64,000 bases of DNA from Streptomyces violaceoruber (lineage in GTDB: Bacteria; Actinomycetota; Actinomycetes; Streptomycetales; Streptomycetaceae): assembly GCF_033406955.1 (NCBI RefSeq), contig NZ_CP137734.1:8556001-8620000 (forward strand), given 5' to 3'. Shown one piece after another: positions 60,697 through 64,000 of the stretch. The first letter of the stretch is position 1. Every line of letters begins with the position of its first letter. The position numbers and the translations under genes were made by a program. A model generated the notes under the pieces. That model was given only the letters and a program-made list of their open reading frames with translations, made no database searches and was not told where the DNA came from.

Positions 60697-61425
60697 ATGA
60701 AGATCGCGGTCATCGGCGGTACCGGGCTGATCGGCGCACAGGTCGTCGAGAACCTGAACGCCGCCGGACACGAGGCGGTACCGCATTCGCTGTCCACCGG
60801 GGTCGACGTCGTCAGCGGCCAGGCGGTGGACCGGGCGGTCGAGGGAGCCGGCGTCGTCGTCAACCTGACGAACAGCCCTACCTTCGACGACGCCTCCCTG
60901 GCCTTCTTCGAGGCCTCCATGGGAAACCTGCTGGCCGCGGCCGGGGACGGTGGGGTGGGGCACTTCGTCATCCTCTCCATCGTCGGCGTGGACAAGGTGC
61001 CCGAACTGGACTACTACCGCGCCAAAGTGCTCCAGGAGGAGCTTCTGAGGGGCGGCGCCGTCCCGTACTCGATCGTCCGGGCCACCCAGTTCATGGAGTT
61101 CATGGACGCGGTCCTGACCTGGACGGCGGACAAGGACAGCGTCCGGCTGCCGGCCACGCCCATCCAGCCGATCGCCGCTAAGGACGTCGCCGCCGCGGTG
61201 GCGGAGGTCGCGGTGGGCGCGCCACTGAACGGCATCCGCAACATCGGCGGACCCGAGGTCTTTGCCCTCGACGACCTCGGCCGGCTGATCCTCTCTCGCA
61301 AGGGCGACAGCCGCACGGTGGTTACCGACCCCACTGCAGGGATGTTCGCGGTCGTCAAGGGCGACGTGCTCACCGATACGGACGCCCGTCTGGCTCACAC
61401 CCGGTACACCGACTGGCTCTCCTGA
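60697..61425 (+). CDS. NAD(P)-binding NmrA/atypical SDR protein
   Basis: 242 residues from ATG 60697. IGGTGLIGAQVVENLNAAGH is the cofactor loop; YYRAKVLQEELLRGGAVPYS is the atypical YxxxK region and RATQFMEFMD is characteristic of NmrA-like proteins. It lacks an SDR catalytic Ser, so it may be a redox sensor or reductase. It probably belongs with the nitroreductase to one redox-stress unit. Confidence 0.86.
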   Translation: MKIAVIGGTGLIGAQVVENLNAAGHEAVPHSLSTGVDVVSGQAVDRAVEGAGVVVNLTNSPTFDDASLAFFEASMGNLLAAAGDGGVGHFVILSIVGVDKVPELDYYRAKVLQEELLRGGAVPYSIVRATQFMEFMDAVLTWTADKDSVRLPATPIQPIAAKDVAAAVAEVAVGAPLNGIRNIGGPEVFALDDLGRLILSRKGDSRTVVTDPTAGMFAVVKGDVLTDTDARLAHTRYTDWLS

Positions 61426-61826
61426 GCCGTGACGACACACGGGGTGGCGGGTGCGGCGGTGCCGACGCTGCTCGCCGCCCCGACGACCTTCGACGCTCCC
61501 CGGACTTCTCACACCTGCCCGGTCAGAAGGGGGACAGAACGCGCAACCGGGCACCCATGAAATGACGTATCTATTTCTTCGGCAGCCCCTCGAGGGCAAG
61601 ATCCCCAGGCACATCAACTCCGCCGGCAAGATCGCGCCGGCACCCGGCACCCGGCACCCGGCACCGGCCCACCGCCGGTACGCCACCCGCACCCCGCCAC
61701 GCCAACGCTGAGTCTCACCCGTTGGCGGGGCGTCGTGCTGCAGCGTCGACCGGATACCCTCTACGGCCGGCCTCGTGCCGGCGAGCCTTCGGTGATTGGT
61801 GAGTGTCACACCGGAAGCTCGGATCG
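61426..61826. other. intergenic region with a short tandem repeat
   Basis: About 400 bases between convergent genes. A 7-base unit GGCACCC is repeated about four times near 61638-61665. No gene is supported. Confidence 0.45.
61700..61727. terminator. hairpin between convergent genes
   Basis: CGCCAACG (61700-61707) and CGTTGGCG (61720-61727) pair perfectly; GC-rich bases extend the stem on both sides. Position between convergent genes suits a bidirectional terminator. Confidence 0.6.
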
Positions 61827-62762
61827 TCAGGGCAGCGGCCGCTCTGCCGCTTGGCTCCTGCAGTGGGCGCGGATCAGTTCCACCACCGTGTTGGCGGTGC
61901 GGGCCAGATGGGTGCGGCCGTCGGGCAGCAGAGTGCTTCGGCTGATGTAACTGCGCGGTCCGACGTGGGTGGCCGGGTCGAACCGGTGCACCGTGACGTT
62001 CCCCGCGCGGACGGCCCGGTTCCAGCCGCTCCCGCGGAACAGCGGCCAGCGCTGCGGGAACATCCAGGTACCCACGCGCTCGATCCGATCGGCGGAACTG
62101 GTGAGCCGGTGCACGTGCTCGGCGCGTGTCAGGTCATTGGCGCCGTTGTGGAAGCCGCCGAACATGATGAGCAGCAGGGGGCAGTCGAGCCGCTCGCGCA
62201 GTTCGTCGACGGCGCCGGTGGCCACCTGCGCACCGCCGCTGTAGCTCAGCAGGACGACCGGGACGCCGCTGCCGGGCCGGTAGCCGGCCAGTCGCAGCTG
62301 GGTGGCGATCTGTGAACCGACGGCCCGGTTGTACAGCGGCCGGTAGCGGCGGTCCGCGGCCACGAAGATCTGCATTACGTTGTGCAGGAAGAGCACCAGT
62401 CCGACGCGGCGGCGCAGCCACGACCACACCGGCCGGTCGGCGAGCGGGTCGGCCAGCGGGGAGTACGGCTGCACCTGGCCCAGCACCCGCAGTTCCGGCG
62501 CACCGGCCAGCACGGCCCTGACCAGTTGCCCACCGTCCCGGCTGTCCCGGACGCGGCGTTTGCCTATCCCGTCCAGATAGACGAGATAGGCGCCCGGAGG
62601 GCGGTCCGGGTCGGCGCCCCGCGCGTACGGGACCCCCTCCGGGAGTTCGGTGACCGGCGCCCGCCAGCCGGCGCCGTAGGCCAGCACCTCGTAGCGTGCC
62701 AGCAGGCCCTCGGCCAGCAGGGCCGGTCCGAGAGCGACGGCCCAGAGCAGGAAGTCGTTCAT
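61827..62762 (-). CDS. alpha/beta-hydrolase-like protein with N-terminal membrane segment
   Basis: 311 residues from ATG 62760-62762. NDFLLWAVALGPALLAEGLL is a membrane helix at the N-terminus. LSYSGGAQVATGAVDELRER gives the nucleophile-elbow pattern GxSxG in relaxed form (SYSGG), and a C-terminal HVGPRSY could hold the His. It may be a lipase-like or inactive hydrolase on the inner membrane face. The start overlaps the stop of the next upstream gene (ATGA). Confidence 0.65.
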   Translation of the reverse strand: MNDFLLWAVALGPALLAEGLLARYEVLAYGAGWRAPVTELPEGVPYARGADPDRPPGAYLVYLDGIGKRRVRDSRDGGQLVRAVLAGAPELRVLGQVQPYSPLADPLADRPVWSWLRRRVGLVLFLHNVMQIFVAADRRYRPLYNRAVGSQIATQLRLAGYRPGSGVPVVLLSYSGGAQVATGAVDELRERLDCPLLLIMFGGFHNGANDLTRAEHVHRLTSSADRIERVGTWMFPQRWPLFRGSGWNRAVRAGNVTVHRFDPATHVGPRSYISRSTLLPDGRTHLARTANTVVELIRAHCRSQAAERPLP

Positions 62763-63244
62763 GAGGTCTCCGCCGTGTCGGTGACGCTGATCCGCACGAC
62801 CAGCCGCCGAACGCCCTCGACCGTGACACCGAGCGCAACGCCGGCCACGGCCACGCAGCCGGCCGCGGTCCACCAGCCGAGCCCGGTCGCCGCGGACAGC
62901 GGACCGGTGAGACCGGCTCCGACCCCCATGAAAAGCAGCAGGTGGAGCAGGGGGCCGAGCAGCGGGAACGCCAGCACGGCCGAAAGCACGAGGGGCGTGA
63001 CGAGTCCGGGTGTCCAGTCCAGCCCGTCACCGGGCGACGGCGAGGCCGGCAGGAGCTCGGCCAGGGTCCAGGCCGTCAGCGGCCAGAGCGCGAAGACGGC
63101 GCCCTCGACGACCGCGCCGGCCAGGACCAACCGGACGATCCGGCTGCGCGGCACCCCTCGGCGGCGTACGGCGACAGGGGTGACGCGTCCGAGAGCCTCG
63201 GACAGCCCGGCCAGCATCAGCAGAGCGGCGACGGCGGGTGTCAT
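62759..63244 (-). CDS. membrane protein of unknown function
   Basis: 161 residues with four predicted helices: 2-18, 39-66, 79-107 and 120-143. Between the glycosyltransferase gene (2-base gap) and the hydrolase-like gene (4-base overlap), so it is in the middle of a tightly packed operon. No family recognised. Confidence 0.7.
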   Translation of the reverse strand: MTPAVAALLMLAGLSEALGRVTPVAVRRRGVPRSRIVRLVLAGAVVEGAVFALWPLTAWTLAELLPASPSPGDGLDWTPGLVTPLVLSAVLAFPLLGPLLHLLLFMGVGAGLTGPLSAATGLGWWTAAGCVAVAGVALGVTVEGVRRLVVRISVTDTAETS

Positions 63245-63246
63245 CG

Positions 63247-64000
63247 TCAGCCTCCCTGCGGATCGACGGGAGCAGGGTGCACCGGCACCGCACCGGTCGG
63301 GCGCAGGTATCCCTCGAGCTCGTCGGCGGCGCGCCGGTAGCCGCCCGCCTCATGCTGGGTGGCCCGCAGCCCGGACGTGGCGGCCCGGTATCGGGAGTCC
63401 TCGAGCAGGCGCCGTGCGACGGCGCGTACGGAGTCCTCGGTGATGTTCTCGGTACGGATCGACAGTCCGGCTCCCAGCTCCACGACGCGCCGGGCGACCA
63501 TGGGCTGGTCGGCGCCCTGCGGGACGAGCAGGAGCGGGACGCCCGCGAACAAGGCCTCGTTGACGCTGTTCATGCCGCCGTGGGTGATGAAAAGCGCCGC
63601 GCGGTCCAGCACCTCCAGCTGCGGCACGGAACGCCGCGCGAGTACGTTGCCCGGTAGCTCGCCCAGGGCGGCGGGGTCGGTCTGCCCGGTGGAGACCACC
63701 ACGGTCCCGGCCAACGGGGAGAGCGCCGTGGCGAACGTACGCAGCAGCAGGGGATCGGCGTTGAAGACCGTGCCCAGCGAGGCGTAGAGAACCGGGTCCC
63801 GGAGCCGGTTCACAGGGAACGACGGGTCGTCCGGCCGGGCTCCGATGCTCGGACCCACGAACCGGTAGGACCGGTCGAACTCCTCCACGGCGGGCTGGAA
63901 CGCGCGGGAGGTGTACACGAGGTTGAGCGGCTGCCGGATGTCCGCCAGGTCGACCAGCGGCACACCCGTCGCGGCGAAGCGGCGGCGCAGCGCCAGCCGG
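63247..64000 (-). CDS. GT1 glycosyltransferase (MGT/UGT type), cut by window edge
   Basis: The last 250 residues of a GT-B fold enzyme. PVLYASLGTVFNADPLLLRT is the start of the donor domain; LFITHGGMNSVNEALFAGVP-LLLVPQGADQPMVARRVVEL is the UGT signature with the His and Gln/Asp contacts to the nucleotide sugar. It transfers sugar to a lipid or natural product. The frame is open to the window edge. First visible gene of the operon with the membrane protein and hydrolase-like protein. Confidence 0.9.
   Translation of the reverse strand, partial: RLALRRRFAATGVPLVDLADIRQPLNLVYTSRAFQPAVEEFDRSYRFVGPSIGARPDDPSFPVNRLRDPVLYASLGTVFNADPLLLRTFATALSPLAGTVVVSTGQTDPAALGELPGNVLARRSVPQLEVLDRAALFITHGGMNSVNEALFAGVPLLLVPQGADQPMVARRVVELGAGLSIRTENITEDSVRAVARRLLEDSRYRAATSGLRATQHEAGGYRRAADELEGYLRPTGAVPVHPAPVDPQGG

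Noticed and set aside
61638..61665. Short tandem repeat considered as a CRISPR-like array
   Set aside because: The unit is only 7 bases with no spacers; it is a simple microsatellite-like repeat.
61827..64000. Right-edge genes as part of a natural-product cluster
   Set aside because: Only one glycosyltransferase is visible; no synthase or tailoring set within the window.

Overview
The window is high-GC actinobacterial DNA and looks like a Streptomyces chromosome arm. The evidence is the GC-rich third codon positions, Tat-type export signals, GH11/GH43 xylan enzymes, an MmyB-type regulator, an ANTAR protein, and dense, decayed insertion sequences mixed with gene remnants. No rRNA, tRNA or CRISPR array was seen.

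Layout. 1-3 kb: tail of an ABC-2 permease, a small secreted protein and a GH43 glycosidase. 3-8 kb: two short-chain dehydrogenases, each divergent from its own regulator (TetR, then MmyB-type XRE), separated by an IS5 wreck and an integrase-like remnant. 8.8-12.2 kb: a Tat-exported GH11 xylanase, then a translationally coupled flavohemoprotein/PPOX pair. 13-18.4 kb: a mobile-element block with an IS5 element carrying a DUF2625 gene, an IS481 element with 45-bp ends, and a DDE transposase wreck holding a 0.2-kb MITE. 18.4-23.7 kb: LysR/beta-lactamase pair, Tat-exported MBL-fold protein, and an ADP-ribosylglycohydrolase lying between two pieces of a broken ATP-dependent DNA ligase. 24-30 kb: two abutting IS5 elements carrying a SUKH-like and a DUF1877 gene, then an MFS efflux gene between two copies of another IS end. 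31-35 kb: a 1117-residue RHS-repeat protein with a glycine-rich hydrophobic tail, followed by a two-helix membrane protein that may be its immunity partner.

35.9-48.9 kb is the best preserved metabolic unit. It is a divergent alpha-mannan/mannoside utilisation locus: ABC importer (binding protein, two permeases), secreted GH76, GH38 on one strand; ManA-type isomerase, ROK kinase, LacI regulator, GH125 on the other, with a LacI-type operator in the shared promoter region. 49-58 kb returns to a degraded arm: quinone oxidoreductase with an 18-bp palindrome, frameshifted ANTAR protein, and two more abutting IS5 elements, the second interrupted by a further IS5 element. 58.5-61.4 kb is a redox group (MarR, azoreductase, nitroreductase, NmrA-like protein). 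The right edge holds an operon with a GT1 glycosyltransferase, a membrane protein and an alpha/beta-hydrolase-like protein.

The most unusual feature is a recurrent design: six separate IS5-family elements (13.2-14.8, 24.0-25.5, 25.5-27.0, 51.5-54.0, 54.0-56.9 and, nested, 54.8-56.1 kb) each enclose, within their terminal inverted repeats, one non-transposase gene at the 3' side of the transposase. The cargo families are DUF2625, SUKH, DUF1877, a pentapeptide-like membrane protein, and two related small beta-type proteins. SUKH proteins are known immunity proteins, so these may be mobile orphan-immunity genes. That function is inference; the architecture is read directly from the sequence.
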